Positions 51,530 to 60,998 of a DNA stretch of 64,000 bases are shown here, piece by piece. The notes below the pieces were generated by a model. That model made no database searches and was not told where the DNA came from. It saw nothing but the letters and a program-made list of their open reading frames with translations. Location of the stretch: positions 4,914-68,913 of the forward strand of contig DBXY01000058.1 in assembly GCA_002309765.1 (NCBI GenBank), in the 5' to 3' direction. Position numbers and translations under genes: made by a program. Origin of the DNA: Verrucomicrobia bacterium UBA1200 (GTDB lineage Bacteria; Verrucomicrobiota; Kiritimatiellia; RFP12; UBA1067). Numbering within the stretch: position 1 is the stretch's first letter; each line of letters begins with the position of its first letter.

Positions 51530-53479
51530 TCAGTATCTGCGGAAACCGTACCGTTCTGACAACAACCCCTTGGGCAACTCTTTGATAAACCGCGAGGGCT
51601 TGCACTGGAAAGCTCCGCCGTCGCGGGTATAGCGCATCGAAGGGGCGCACAACACCAAATCATCTCTGGCGCGGGTCACCGCCACGTAAAACAGCCGGCG
51701 CTCTTCGGTGTCATCGTCGTTTTCGGCCATCGACCGGCTCGACGGGAACATCCCCTCCACCGCCCAAATGATAATCACCACCGGCCATTCAAGTCCCTTC
51801 GCCTGATGGACGGTGCTCAAATGAACCGCGTTGTTTTTATCACCGTCGATGCCCATCGCCTCTTGATCGACGTTGGTGAGCAACGACACCTCCTGTAAAA
51901 ACTCGCGCACCGACGCCGATTTGCGCAACTGGTTCGCGAGTTCGCGCAAATCGTCTTCCCGGTCTTCCGGATTGTCAAACGACCTTGCCATATAGCCCCG
52001 GTAAAAAACCTCCAGGAAACGGTCCAGCACATCCGGGCCGGAAATCGTATCGCCGCTCGGCAGGTGGTAAGTGCCCATCAGCCGGTCAATATGCTGCCAC
52101 TGTTCGCGAGCCGCCGGACGCAACAACCCCAGCAGCGTTTCGCGATCCTGCGTACTGGTCACGTCGAACTTGCCGCCGAGTTTTGCCCAAAGTTTCTCGA
52201 TGGTCTTTTCCCCCACCCCGCTGAGCAAGCCCAGCAACCGGTTGAAGGAGAGGTAGTCGGTCTGGAATTCGCACATCCGAAGAAAACTGATCACGTCTTT
52301 CACATGGGCGAGCTCGAACACCCCGACACCGGAAGTCACCACATACGGCACCCCGATGTTACGCAGATGAAACTCCAACCCCACCACATGGAAATGGGCA
52401 CGGTACAGCACCGCGACATCTTTGGGCTGGTAACCGTCTTCAAGATACCGCCTAATCAGCCCGGACACCGCAATCCCCTGCTCTTCACCGTCATACAACA
52501 GATAAAAACTGGGTTTGCGGCGGGAATTGCGGACAGCCCGCAATTCCTTGGGATAACGCCGGAACTGTTCCGCGTTGCCGCGGATAGAGGCGTTGGCCAC
52601 GTCAAGGATCTCCGGCGCGCTGCGGTAATTGCGCTCCAGCTTAATGATTCGACAGTCCGGCCAGCGGGTCGGGAAATCCATAATGTTGGCAAAGTTCGCC
52701 CCGCGCCAGGAGTAGATGCACTGGAAATCGTCGCCGACCGCCATCACGCTTCGATTCCGCGCCGCCAGAATATCCACCATCTCGGCCTGCATCCGGTTGG
52801 TGTCCTGGTATTCGTCAACCAGCACGTGGCGGAATTTTTCCTGATAGAACTCGCGGACGAACTGATGTTCTTTCAACAACTTCAGACCATTGATCAGCAG
52901 GTCGTCGAAATCCATCATCCCCAACTCATTTTTCCGCTCGGCATACATCCGGGCAACCGCCACGATCTCCGACGGATCGACCTTTAACGAATCGAGCTGC
53001 CCTTCAACCACCGATTCGATACCGCAACCGCGGTTTGCCGCCATGCCGATCATCGAGGCAATCACGTTTTTCTTAGGGAAGTCTTTTTTGTTGCGAGTAA
53101 TGCTGTTAATGCACTGTTCGATAAGCTTGCAAGAGTCGTCCCGGTCCAGAATCACAAAGTCGCGCTGGAAGCCGATACGGTCTGCCGCCTTGCGCAACAT
53201 CCGGTTGCACACATGATGAAACGTGCCGCCCCACAGCGAGGATATCGCGTTGCCGGTCAACGAGTTGGCGCGTTCCAGCATCTCTTTTGCCGCCCGGTTG
53301 GTAAAGGTCAGCAACAGCAGATTTTCCGCCGGAACGCCGTGTTCCACCAAATAAGCCACGCGATAAGTCAACGTGCGCGTCTTTCCGGTGCCGGCGGCAG
53401 CCAACACCAGCAGCGGACCGTCTTCGGCGGTTACAGCATCAAACTGCTCATTGTTCAAAAGGTTTTCATAATCCAGCAT
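51530..53479 (-). CDS. UvrD/PcrA-family ATP-dependent DNA helicase
   Basis: Superfamily 1A 3'-5' helicase. Start is the ATG of MLDYENLLNNEQFDAV, which overlaps the upstream gene by 14 bases; a longer reading has no support. Motif I is LAAAGTGKTRTL (27 on), motif II VLVDEYQDTN, and later motifs IKLERNYRS and HLSTVHQAKGLEW. The 649-residue length matches short PcrA/Rep-type helicases; it lacks the long UvrD C-terminal tail. Likely repair or replication restart. Confidence 0.92.
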   Translation of the reverse strand: MLDYENLLNNEQFDAVTAEDGPLLVLAAAGTGKTRTLTYRVAYLVEHGVPAENLLLLTFTNRAAKEMLERANSLTGNAISSLWGGTFHHVCNRMLRKAADRIGFQRDFVILDRDDSCKLIEQCINSITRNKKDFPKKNVIASMIGMAANRGCGIESVVEGQLDSLKVDPSEIVAVARMYAERKNELGMMDFDDLLINGLKLLKEHQFVREFYQEKFRHVLVDEYQDTNRMQAEMVDILAARNRSVMAVGDDFQCIYSWRGANFANIMDFPTRWPDCRIIKLERNYRSAPEILDVANASIRGNAEQFRRYPKELRAVRNSRRKPSFYLLYDGEEQGIAVSGLIRRYLEDGYQPKDVAVLYRAHFHVVGLEFHLRNIGVPYVVTSGVGVFELAHVKDVISFLRMCEFQTDYLSFNRLLGLLSGVGEKTIEKLWAKLGGKFDVTSTQDRETLLGLLRPAAREQWQHIDRLMGTYHLPSGDTISGPDVLDRFLEVFYRGYMARSFDNPEDREDDLRELANQLRKSASVREFLQEVSLLTNVDQEAMGIDGDKNNAVHLSTVHQAKGLEWPVVIIIWAVEGMFPSSRSMAENDDDTEERRLFYVAVTRARDDLVLCAPSMRYTRDGGAFQCKPSRFIKELPKGLLSERYGFRRY

Positions 53480-54515
53480 CTTTATCCGCCCTCTTCGGCT
53501 TGGCTCCGGGTTCAAGTTCCATCAGAATCGGGAAATGGTCGGAATACCCGGTTAAATAGACATCGCCCACCGTTTTGTTGCGTTGGCGCTTGAATGGCAA
53601 CGGTTCCCCTTTGCGGTTGCACTGGCGCGGGGTTTTAAACACCCGCATCGATCCCCGTTTCACCTTCCACGGTGCCTCGCCGTTCCACATCCCGCGTGAA
53701 ATGTGGAACATATCCAACGTGCTCCATTTGTCACCGCTGGCGTAATAATAAGTCAACCGCTCGGATTCAGGCACGGTAGCGCTAAGGTTGAACAACAACC
53801 TCCCGGTACGGTTGGTCAAAAACAGTTGCTCGTCCAGCACAAACCCGGCGGTACCGGTCAGCACCTCAGACTCCGGCACGTCGTTGAAATCTCCGGTCAC
53901 TACCACCGCCGCCGACGGATCGGTCTTCAACGCCTTGTCCACCAACCCCCGAGCCGCCTGGGCGCATTTGCGGCGCAATTCCTCACTCTCCTGCTTGTCG
54001 CCCAGCTGCGATTTCCAATGGTTGGCCAACACCGTAATCTTGCGACCGTCGAAATCAAAAGAAGCGGCCAGCACGTCACGCTGCCCGGACACCGGAGTCT
54101 TCCACTCGGTCTTCTCCGGCTTCCGCACCGCCAACATGGCAACATCGATTCCGCGCAAATCCGTGCCTTCGCGATGGATGATAGCGGTCATCGGATAATC
54201 GTATTTTTCTTTCAGCACTTGCGTCAAGTCTTCCAATACCCGGCGGTTTTCCACTTCAGCCAAACACAAAACCTGAGGTTTCATCTCCCGTATGACCCCG
54301 GCCAGATGATCCAGCTTGGTGCGGTAACGGCGCTCACTCCAGCGCATCCAACCGCGGGGCGTATAGCCGTCATCGCCGGGATTGTCAGGGGCGTCCTCAT
54401 AGTCAAACAGATTCTCAACATTCCAACTGGCGATAACCAACGGCTCGGTGCCGGACTGTACTTCCCAGGCCGCCACCGTTAAAGCAAAAACCAAAAACAA
54501 CCGACTAATCGCCAC
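53466..54515 (-). CDS. Secreted endonuclease/exonuclease/phosphatase family protein
   Basis: 349 residues. The start is taken as GTG (54515), six bases after GGAG; a GTG six codons earlier lacks this. Signal peptide AISRLFLVFALTVAAWEV. EEP motifs: IASWNVENLFDYEDAPDNPG, LCLAEVENRRVL, TVLANHWKS, VVTGDFNDVPES, and YSDHFPILMEL. It probably cleaves phosphodiester or nucleic acid outside the cytoplasm. It heads the long minus-strand run and has a recognised promoter. Confidence 0.88.
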   Translation of the reverse strand: MAISRLFLVFALTVAAWEVQSGTEPLVIASWNVENLFDYEDAPDNPGDDGYTPRGWMRWSERRYRTKLDHLAGVIREMKPQVLCLAEVENRRVLEDLTQVLKEKYDYPMTAIIHREGTDLRGIDVAMLAVRKPEKTEWKTPVSGQRDVLAASFDFDGRKITVLANHWKSQLGDKQESEELRRKCAQAARGLVDKALKTDPSAAVVVTGDFNDVPESEVLTGTAGFVLDEQLFLTNRTGRLLFNLSATVPESERLTYYYASGDKWSTLDMFHISRGMWNGEAPWKVKRGSMRVFKTPRQCNRKGEPLPFKRQRNKTVGDVYLTGYSDHFPILMELEPGAKPKRADKDAGL

Positions 54516-54557
54516 CGCAAGCTCCAAAATCACAAAAACACCAAAAAAAACACTAAT

Positions 54558-54586
54558 ATCATACCAAAAATCGGCTCTAAACGCAA
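54558..54586 (-). promoter_or_regulatory. Promoter of the long minus-strand run (nuclease to guanylyltransferase)
   Basis: Minus strand TTGCGT, 17-base spacer, TATGAT, about 43 bases before the nuclease start. It lies in the 280-base divergent gap with pgpA. Confidence 0.6.
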
Positions 54587-54797
54587 TGTGTTAAACCGTA
54601 ATGACGATAATTTATGGTACGCAATGAATTAGAAAATCCGCCATGCCGGATTATTCCGCCCATATTCATTCTCGTTTTGGCAAATATTGACTTTTGTTCT
54701 TGCTAAACGGTGGCAGGAAATGGCATCATATCACTGTCTTGAACAGTAGTATTTTGTTTTGGCGGAATCTTCCGATCTTAATGCAGAGGAGTTTTTC

Positions 54798-55277
54798 GTG
54801 GCATCTGACAAATCAAAGGTTTTCTTGGGCAGCGCGTTCGGACTAGGTTTGTTGCCGATCATGCCCGGTTCTTTTGGGGCTCTGGTCGGTTTGGCCTGGC
54901 ACTACGTGCCGTGGTATCTGGGGGTGAACGATTGGATTATCCGGCTTTGGTGTTTGGCCGGAATCGTTTTGTTTTCCGTCATCCACTATCGGCTCACCCC
55001 GTGGGCGCAGCGTTATTGGAACGACCCCGACCCCGGACATTTCGTGCTTGACGAGGTGGTCGGCTATCTGTGCGTACCGTTGCTGGCGTTGCCGGAAACC
55101 TTGTGGTGGCACCCGTTGGCGGGATTCGCCCTGTTTCGAATTTTCGACATCATCAAACTGCCGGGAGCCCGCTACATCGACCGTAACATCCACACCGCCT
55201 CCGGCGTGCTGCTGGACGATGTGGTTGACGCGGCATACGCGGCGGTTGTCCTTTCGCTAATCATCAAATTCGTTTGA
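54798..55277 (+). CDS. pgpA: Phosphatidylglycerophosphatase A
   Basis: Dephosphorylates phosphatidylglycerol phosphate in phosphatidylglycerol synthesis. The start is a GTG six bases after a strong GAGGAG (MASDKSKVFLG); a TTG 13 codons upstream has none. PgpA motifs: LPIMPGSFGALVG, VLDEVVGYLC, LFRIFDIIKLPGARYID and LDDVVDAAYA. 159 residues with about four membrane helices. Confidence 0.93.
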   Translation: MASDKSKVFLGSAFGLGLLPIMPGSFGALVGLAWHYVPWYLGVNDWIIRLWCLAGIVLFSVIHYRLTPWAQRYWNDPDPGHFVLDEVVGYLCVPLLALPETLWWHPLAGFALFRIFDIIKLPGARYIDRNIHTASGVLLDDVVDAAYAAVVLSLIIKFV

Positions 55278-55308
55278 CCGCGTATCCGGTTGAACCTGGG
55301 GGAAGAAA

Positions 55309-56436
55309 ATGAAAAGACGCAATTTCCTAAAACTGTCCGCCGCGGCGCTTCCCGCGTTTGGCGGCTGCGCATACCTGTCCAAAGGCGGGGAACGTTACTC
55401 CGTGGCGATTCTGGGCGACACTCATTTTGACACCGAACCGGCCTCGGTTTACCACTCACACTACAAAAACGAGGGCAAAGCCGAATGGCTGTGGAAAGTC
55501 CAACGCCAGGAATTCGCGCGCAACGGCGAGATGTGGCGCGAGCGTTGCCGTAACCTGCTGGCCGCCAGCGCACGGGCGGCACAATCGCGGACGCGCTTTA
55601 TTCTGCAAATGGGCGACATTATCCAAGGCGACTGCGATGACTATGCCACCCACCAAAAGATGCTCGACGACTGCATCAAGATGCTCCGTTCCCCCTACCC
55701 CGGTTCGCTGCCGTTTCTGACTGTTGCGGGCAACCACGACTACCGGGGCATTGGCGGCCATCAGGCCTACTACGAATTTTGCGAGCCGTTCATGTCTAAA
55801 GAACTCGGGAAACCGGTTAAATACCCCGCGTTTTCCCAAATCATCGGCGGCGACCTGTACGTGTTTTGCGATTTCGAAACCCGTAACCTCAAACCGATCA
55901 TCAGCGAAATCGAGTCGAACCCGAATGTCCGCCACACCTTCTTGGTCACGCACGGACCTTTCACGCCCGGTGACGACGGCAGTTGGCAGTGGCGACTTGG
56001 CGGCGACAACAACAAGTGCGCCAAGGACCGGGCCACCCTGTTTGAATTGTTGTTGAAACGCCACGCGATTGTGCTTTCCGGCCACACCCATAGGGTCGAA
56101 TGGCGGGTTTTCAAAAAAGACGGCGTGGGGTCGTTTGCTGAATTCACCGCCAATTCCGTATGGTGCAATCCGGAACTTGCCACCGCCGAACCGGTTTATG
56201 CCAAAGCCAAGGATTTCGGCTCGGTTTACCGCAACGGCGCGGGAGCGGAACCGGCCAACGCCGACCGGTTGAAACGTTTTGAGCAGGATATCGCGTTCTT
56301 TACCCCGTATCTACAGGAGTGTTTCTTTAATCCCGGCGCGGGGCATTTCCGCATGAACGTTTCAGACCAATCGGTGACGATGGATTTTTATCCGGGCGAC
56401 GCCAGTGAAATCGGCCGGACATTTACGCTTGCTTAG
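55309..56436 (+). CDS. Secreted metallophosphoesterase (Tat-like lipoprotein)
   Basis: 375 residues. The signal MKRRNFLKLSAAALPAFGGC has twin arginines and a lipobox Cys20. Calcineurin-type metal motifs are complete: ILGDTHFD, MGDIIQGD, VAGNHDYRG, THGPF, and SGHTHRVEW. Substrate unknown; cyclic nucleotides or surface phosphodiesters are possible. A GGGGGAAG site precedes the ATG, 31 bases after pgpA. A bidirectional terminator follows. Confidence 0.9.
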   Translation: MKRRNFLKLSAAALPAFGGCAYLSKGGERYSVAILGDTHFDTEPASVYHSHYKNEGKAEWLWKVQRQEFARNGEMWRERCRNLLAASARAAQSRTRFILQMGDIIQGDCDDYATHQKMLDDCIKMLRSPYPGSLPFLTVAGNHDYRGIGGHQAYYEFCEPFMSKELGKPVKYPAFSQIIGGDLYVFCDFETRNLKPIISEIESNPNVRHTFLVTHGPFTPGDDGSWQWRLGGDNNKCAKDRATLFELLLKRHAIVLSGHTHRVEWRVFKKDGVGSFAEFTANSVWCNPELATAEPVYAKAKDFGSVYRNGAGAEPANADRLKRFEQDIAFFTPYLQECFFNPGAGHFRMNVSDQSVTMDFYPGDASEIGRTFTLA

Positions 56437-56466
56437 GCGTTTTCAATTGTCTGAAGAATAAAATAA

Positions 56467-56504
56467 TCCGGGCGGTTTGAAACCAAACCGCCCGGAAATT
56501 TTTT
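56467..56504 (+). terminator. Bidirectional terminator between metallophosphoesterase and oadB
   Basis: Perfect 12-bp stem TCCGGGCGGTTT with a six-base loop, followed on the plus strand by T6. On the minus strand a T-rich stretch also follows. It ends both converging units. Confidence 0.92.
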
Positions 56505-56524
56505 GTCCCCTAAGAAACGCGTCC

Positions 56525-58018
56525 TTATTTGCTGCAAAGCGTGTAAAGCACGCCCGCCACCACGGCGGAACCGATAACGCCGGATACGTTCGGTCCCATC
56601 GCGTGCATCAACAGATAATTGGTGGGGTCGGATTCCAAACCGACCTTGTTGGAAACACGCGCCGCCATCGGCACCGCCGAGACACCGGCGGAACCAATCA
56701 ACGGGTTGATCTTTTCCTTCAGGAAGAGGTTCATAAAGCGGGCCATCATGCATCCGGCTCCGGTACCGACCGCGAAAGCGACCAATCCCAAGCACAAAAT
56801 CTTGATGGTATCGAGCGTCAGAAACTTTTCGCAAGCCAGCTTGGACCCCACAGCCAGACCCAGCATAATGGTGACGATGTTGCAAAGCGGTCCAGTCATG
56901 GTATCCGCCAAACGCGCCACCGACGGGCCGACTTCGCGGCAGAGGTTACCCAACATCAACGCGCCGACCAGCGGCACCGCGCTCGGCAACAGCAACGCGC
57001 AAAGCAGCAAAACGGTAAGCGGGAAGCAAACTTTCTCCATCTTCGACACATGGCGCAGCTGCTTCATCTTGATCTTGCGCTGCTCGGCCGGAACCAACAG
57101 CTTCATGATCGGCGGCTGGATAATCGGAACCAAAGCCATGTAAGAATAGGCCGCAACGGCAATCGCGCCGAGCAATTCCGGAGCGAGCTTGGAGGTCAGC
57201 CAAATCGCGGTCGGGCCGTCCGCTCCGCCGATAATGCCGATTGACGCCGCACCCTTGATGTCAAAACCCAGCATCAATGCGCCAAACAGCGCGAAGAAAA
57301 TACCGAACTGGGCCGCCGCGCCCAGCAAGGCGGACTTCGGGTTGGCGATCAGCGGGCCGAAATCGGTCATCGCGCCCACGCCCATGAAAATCATGATCGG
57401 GAACAGACCGGTGTTGATGCCGAAATCAAAGAAGTAGTACAGGAAGCCGCCCGGCTCGGTCATGTGCGTCACGATATCCATCATCGGCGGCGCGGTGACG
57501 CCACTCAACGGAAGGTTCGAGAGCAACCCGCCGAAACCGATCGGGAGCAGCAAAAGCGGCTCAAAACCCTTCACCACCGCCAGATAGATCAGCAACAGGC
57601 AGACAAACACCATCACCAGCTGCCCGACGCCGTATGGAAGCGCCCCGCCGAGAACCTTAACCTCATGGCCCTCGTGGAAACGCCCTTCCCAATCGTAATA
57701 GCCCTTGGTAAGGTACGCCGGAGGTTCGCCCTTGACAAAACCGGTGATGCCGGTACTGTCGATCAGGTTCTTAACCCTGTCCAACATGGTCTTCCAGCTT
57801 TTTCCGCCGGATTTATCCAACGCCAGCGCCTCCGCCCGCACCTTGGCCAACTCGGCATCCTCTTGGGTCACCGTAGCAGGCGTCCAAACCCCGTCACCCC
57901 GGCGCTCGGCCCGGATGGACACATTGGGGTTGTGTGTATCCGCGTCATCGGCCACCGACACCACGTTGGCGAAACCCAACGCCAATGCCGACAGCAGAAC
58001 GGTCAAAAACTTTTTCAT
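56525..58018 (-). CDS. oadB: Oxaloacetate decarboxylase beta subunit with N-terminal periplasmic extension
   Basis: Membrane carboxybiotin decarboxylase that couples CO2 release to Na+ export. The OadB core (about 130-497) has the conserved GGADGPTAIWLTSKLAPE with the key Asp, and NYLLMHAMGPNVSGVIG. Uncommonly, a signal peptide (MKKFLTVLLSALALGFANV) and an extra domain of about 105 residues (DTHNPNVSIRAERRGDGVWTP onwards) precede it. AAGGAG precedes the ATG. It is last in the order oadG-oadA-oadB, 20 bases after oadA. Confidence 0.93.
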   Translation of the reverse strand: MKKFLTVLLSALALGFANVVSVADDADTHNPNVSIRAERRGDGVWTPATVTQEDAELAKVRAEALALDKSGGKSWKTMLDRVKNLIDSTGITGFVKGEPPAYLTKGYYDWEGRFHEGHEVKVLGGALPYGVGQLVMVFVCLLLIYLAVVKGFEPLLLLPIGFGGLLSNLPLSGVTAPPMMDIVTHMTEPGGFLYYFFDFGINTGLFPIMIFMGVGAMTDFGPLIANPKSALLGAAAQFGIFFALFGALMLGFDIKGAASIGIIGGADGPTAIWLTSKLAPELLGAIAVAAYSYMALVPIIQPPIMKLLVPAEQRKIKMKQLRHVSKMEKVCFPLTVLLLCALLLPSAVPLVGALMLGNLCREVGPSVARLADTMTGPLCNIVTIMLGLAVGSKLACEKFLTLDTIKILCLGLVAFAVGTGAGCMMARFMNLFLKEKINPLIGSAGVSAVPMAARVSNKVGLESDPTNYLLMHAMGPNVSGVIGSAVVAGVLYTLCSK

Positions 58019-58038
58019 GTTCGGTGGCTCCTTATTAA

Positions 58039-59865
58039 TTAGCCGATCAAAGCGAGCACATCACCGGTGTTGACTTTGTCAGTCTGGGCGACATTGATAG
58101 CCTTAATCGTGCCGTCGCACGGCGCGGCCACCGGAGTCTCCATCTTCATCACGTCCATCACGAGGATTTCGTCGCCCTTTGCGACCGTCGCGCCCACCGA
58201 AGCAGTCACGCGCAGAATCGAGCCTGGCACCGAAGCCTTAACCTCGGTTTCGTTGCCGGTGGCGGCTGCCGCCGGGGCGGCCTTCTGGATGCCGTCCGCC
58301 ACGGTGAAAGCGATTTCCTTACCGTTGACCACAGCCTTGTCGCCCTTCAACTCCACGCCGTAAGCCTTACCGTTGATGGTAACCGTGCAGGCGCCGCCCT
58401 TGCTTACCGCAGCGGGTTTAGACTCTTCAGCGAAACGGCAGCCCATCGGGGCCTTGGACGGATCCTTGAGAAAGAGAATACCCTTCTCTTTGCAGGAGGC
58501 GGCGATGAAGATGTTTTCGTCGGTCACCGGCAATCCAGCGTCCTCAAGCGCCTTACGGGCAACGGCTCCGCCTTTATTGGGGTCGGCATCATTAAGCTCC
58601 AGCACCGTCTTGTCGGTCGGGGTGGAGTACGGCTTGGTGAGTTCGCTGGAAGCCATGAACTCCGCCGCCTTTTTGACGATTTCCGGATCCGGCGGAACCG
58701 GGGTTTTGCCGAAGTAACCGAGCACCATCTTGGCGTAACCGGGAGAGAACTTCTTGAACTTTCCGAACATCACGTTCTGGATCGCCTGCTGGGCGTAGAA
58801 CTGCGAAACCGGGGTCACGGAGGTACCGAAACCGCCCAACCGCACGCAATCGTACATTTCGGCGATCATGTCGTCGTACTTGTCCATCATGTTGTTGTCA
58901 CGCAGCATCTGGGTGTTGGCGGTCAATGCACCGCCGGGCATCGGACTCCAAATGATCTGCGGGCTGACACTCATCGCCTCCGGCGGGAGGAAGTACTTGG
59001 CCATGGCAGCCTTGAAGGAATCCTCCGCCTTCTTGATCTTGTTGATGTCGAAGTCGAAACCGAAATCGGGGTCACCGTCCAAACAGTGCCACATGGTGAT
59101 GATGTCCGGCTGGCAGGTGCCGCCGCTCATCGGGGCCAACGAAAGATCGATACCGTCCGCGCCGCCGCGCAAAGCCGCGAGATAACAGGCCACGCCGTTA
59201 CCGGCCGTCTCATGGGAGTGGAACTGGATGTGGATGCCGTCGCCAAGGAGCTGGCGGGCAAGCTTCATGGTGTTGTACACCGTGGCGGGGGTCGAGGTAC
59301 CGGAAGCGTCTTTGAACGCCACGCGGTCAAAAGGAATGCCCGCGTCCATAATCATGCGCAGACGGTCACGGTAGAACTCCGGGGTGTGGGTACCCTGATT
59401 GTCAATCCCGGGGGGCAGACCCATCATCGTCACGACCACTTCGTGGTTGAGCCCCGCGTCATGGATGCACTGACCTGACCACTTGAGGTTGTTCACATCG
59501 TTCAGCGCGTCGAAGTTACGGATGGATGACATCCCGTGCTTCTTGAACATTTGGGCGTGCAGCTTGATCATGTCGCTGGACTGGGATTCCAATCCCACCA
59601 CGTTCACGCCGCGGGAAAGAGTCTGCAAATCCGCCTCCGGGGCGGCCTTGCGGAAAGCGTCCATAACATCAAAAGCGTCTTCCTGGCAATAAAAATAGCA
59701 ACTCTGGAACCGGGCGCCGCCGCCCGCCTCAAACCAGCGGATTCCCGCCTGGTAAGCCTCTTCCACGCAGGGAAGGAAATCTTTGGAAAGAACGCGGGCG
59801 CCGATCACGGACTGGAAACCGTCGCGGAACGCGGTACACATGAATTTGACTTGTTTTTTGGCCAC
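58039..59865 (-). CDS. oadA: Oxaloacetate decarboxylase alpha subunit, biotin-containing
   Basis: Carboxyltransferase that moves CO2 from oxaloacetate (or in related enzymes, other acids) to biotin. The HMGL-like barrel opens FRDGFQSVIGARV, with FKDASGTSTPATVYN and HSHETAGNG for metal and substrate. The C-terminal biotinyl domain carries Lys574 in VMDVMKMETP. 608 residues, GTG start with AAGGAG. An Ala/Gly/Pro-free, Ala-rich linker (KAAPAAAATGNE) joins the domains. Its neighbours are the gamma and beta subunits. Confidence 0.94.
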   Translation of the reverse strand: MAKKQVKFMCTAFRDGFQSVIGARVLSKDFLPCVEEAYQAGIRWFEAGGGARFQSCYFYCQEDAFDVMDAFRKAAPEADLQTLSRGVNVVGLESQSSDMIKLHAQMFKKHGMSSIRNFDALNDVNNLKWSGQCIHDAGLNHEVVVTMMGLPPGIDNQGTHTPEFYRDRLRMIMDAGIPFDRVAFKDASGTSTPATVYNTMKLARQLLGDGIHIQFHSHETAGNGVACYLAALRGGADGIDLSLAPMSGGTCQPDIITMWHCLDGDPDFGFDFDINKIKKAEDSFKAAMAKYFLPPEAMSVSPQIIWSPMPGGALTANTQMLRDNNMMDKYDDMIAEMYDCVRLGGFGTSVTPVSQFYAQQAIQNVMFGKFKKFSPGYAKMVLGYFGKTPVPPDPEIVKKAAEFMASSELTKPYSTPTDKTVLELNDADPNKGGAVARKALEDAGLPVTDENIFIAASCKEKGILFLKDPSKAPMGCRFAEESKPAAVSKGGACTVTINGKAYGVELKGDKAVVNGKEIAFTVADGIQKAAPAAAATGNETEVKASVPGSILRVTASVGATVAKGDEILVMDVMKMETPVAAPCDGTIKAINVAQTDKVNTGDVLALIG

Positions 59866-59914
59866 GGTGGATTCTCCTTAATGAAACGTTACGAAAAGGG
59901 GTTAAAGAACGGGG

Positions 59915-60142
59915 TTAGCAACGGGAACGCGCGATGGCGATCGCCAACGCGATGGCGGCATCGTCACTCGCCGCGATGGCGGGACGGGGCTTCTTTTTCG
60001 GCTCTTCATCCGGGAGCACGTAATTGAACCGGGGGATAATCTTGGCCATAAGATTCATAAAACAGACCAAAATCGCCAGGAATGCAAACACGATACCCAT
60101 CCCGGCAACCAGCAGCACCAAACCTTGTTGAATGTTTTCCAT
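59915..60142 (-). CDS. oadG: Oxaloacetate decarboxylase gamma subunit
   Basis: 75 residues: one membrane helix (VLLVAGMGIVFAFLAILVCFM region, about 10-30) and a short charged tail (DEEPKKKPRPAIAAS). The start is the ATG after GAGGAG; an upstream in-frame reading of 13 codons is not supported. The tail ends ALAIAIARSRC without a His-cluster, unlike Klebsiella OadG. It anchors and assembles the complex. Confidence 0.88.
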   Translation of the reverse strand: MENIQQGLVLLVAGMGIVFAFLAILVCFMNLMAKIIPRFNYVLPDEEPKKKPRPAIAASDDAAIALAIAIARSRC

Positions 60143-60195
60143 GAACAAAACTCCTCGCGAAACTGGGGCACCTCCCCCCAAAAAATTGATTTAAA

Positions 60196-60224
60196 ATCAT
60201 ATCACAACCGACGGGGAAACTCAA
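60196..60224 (-). promoter_or_regulatory. Promoter of the oadGAB operon
   Basis: Minus strand TTGAGT, 17-base spacer, TATGAT, about 54 bases before the oadG ATG. Confidence 0.65.
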
Positions 60225-60313
60225 ACACAAAATCGTAAAAAACGAAAAACCGCCATTTGGGGCCGGAACTGGCGCGGAATACCCGCATCCATGAGCAAAC
60301 TCTTCATTCTTCA

Positions 60314-60353
60314 TAAAAAAAGTGCCCGGGCGGTTAGACCGACCCGGGCTTTT
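60314..60353 (-). terminator. Terminator after lpoB
   Basis: A 11-12 bp GC stem (gcccgggcggt with gcccgggtcggt in reverse, one bulge) followed on the minus strand by T7. It ends the envelope lipoprotein cluster just before the oad promoter. Confidence 0.88.
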
Positions 60354-60376
60354 AATTAAAGACCGCAAATAATCCG

Positions 60377-60964
60377 TCAGAACATCGGGCGGTTGGCGGT
60401 TTTACGGATTTCCTGCTCATCCGTCCAGACAATTTCACCCGACCTCAAATCCTTGAGAATCATCGTGAATTTGTAGTAGTGGTCGGTCACCCTTCCGGAA
60501 CGCGTTACGATATCCGACAGCGACCCGGTAAGGTACATCTGGGCAGCGGACTGCTGGCCGGGGCGGACCGCCTTGCGTTGATCCGTCAATCCCAGCTGGG
60601 CCTGTTCGTCCATGATGGCAATATCCGAACCCGCCGTAGAACGATCCACAAAGCGGAACAACCGCGAACGAATCAGCCGCGTCCGGACTGAATCGGTGAT
60701 GCTCTTCATATCCACGATCATCTGCGACCGGTTCTTCATCGGCTCGATGTCGAGAACGGGACGTTCGTTCTTTGTCAACTCGCCCACCTCCGGATCCGCA
60801 ATTAGCGATTCCGCCATCTTTTCCACCGTGCGACGGATGTCCTGCGGTTCGATCTTGGTGGTCATAGGAGTGCGGTCAAGCTCGGAATCGGTGATTCTCG
60901 GAGCGGTGGCACACCCCGTAAACAGGGCAAGTAGTGCGAGACAATAGAAACTTCTAACGTTCAT
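60377..60964 (-). CDS. Penicillin-binding protein activator LpoB-like lipoprotein
   Basis: 195 residues. Start is the ATG of MNVRSFYCLALLALFTGC after AAGGAG, with lipobox Cys18. The LpoB fold shows RPVLDIEPMKNRSQ, VRTRLIRSRLFRFVDRS, YLTGSLSDIV and YYKFTMILKDLRSGEIVWTDE. LpoB proteins reach from the outer membrane to activate peptidoglycan polymerases such as PBP1b. It follows a ycfL-like gene, the same order as in E. coli ycfL-lpoB. Confidence 0.87.
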   Translation of the reverse strand: MNVRSFYCLALLALFTGCATAPRITDSELDRTPMTTKIEPQDIRRTVEKMAESLIADPEVGELTKNERPVLDIEPMKNRSQMIVDMKSITDSVRTRLIRSRLFRFVDRSTAGSDIAIMDEQAQLGLTDQRKAVRPGQQSAAQMYLTGSLSDIVTRSGRVTDHYYKFTMILKDLRSGEIVWTDEQEIRKTANRPMF

Positions 60965-60998
60965 TATTATTCTCCTTGTCAATTGTTGTTGACGTTTA

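Noticed and set aside
54534..54797. tRNA or small RNA gene in the pgpA divergent gap
   Set aside because: No cloverleaf or conserved T-loop sequence was seen; the AT-rich DNA is explained by promoters, of which only the minus-strand one is clear.
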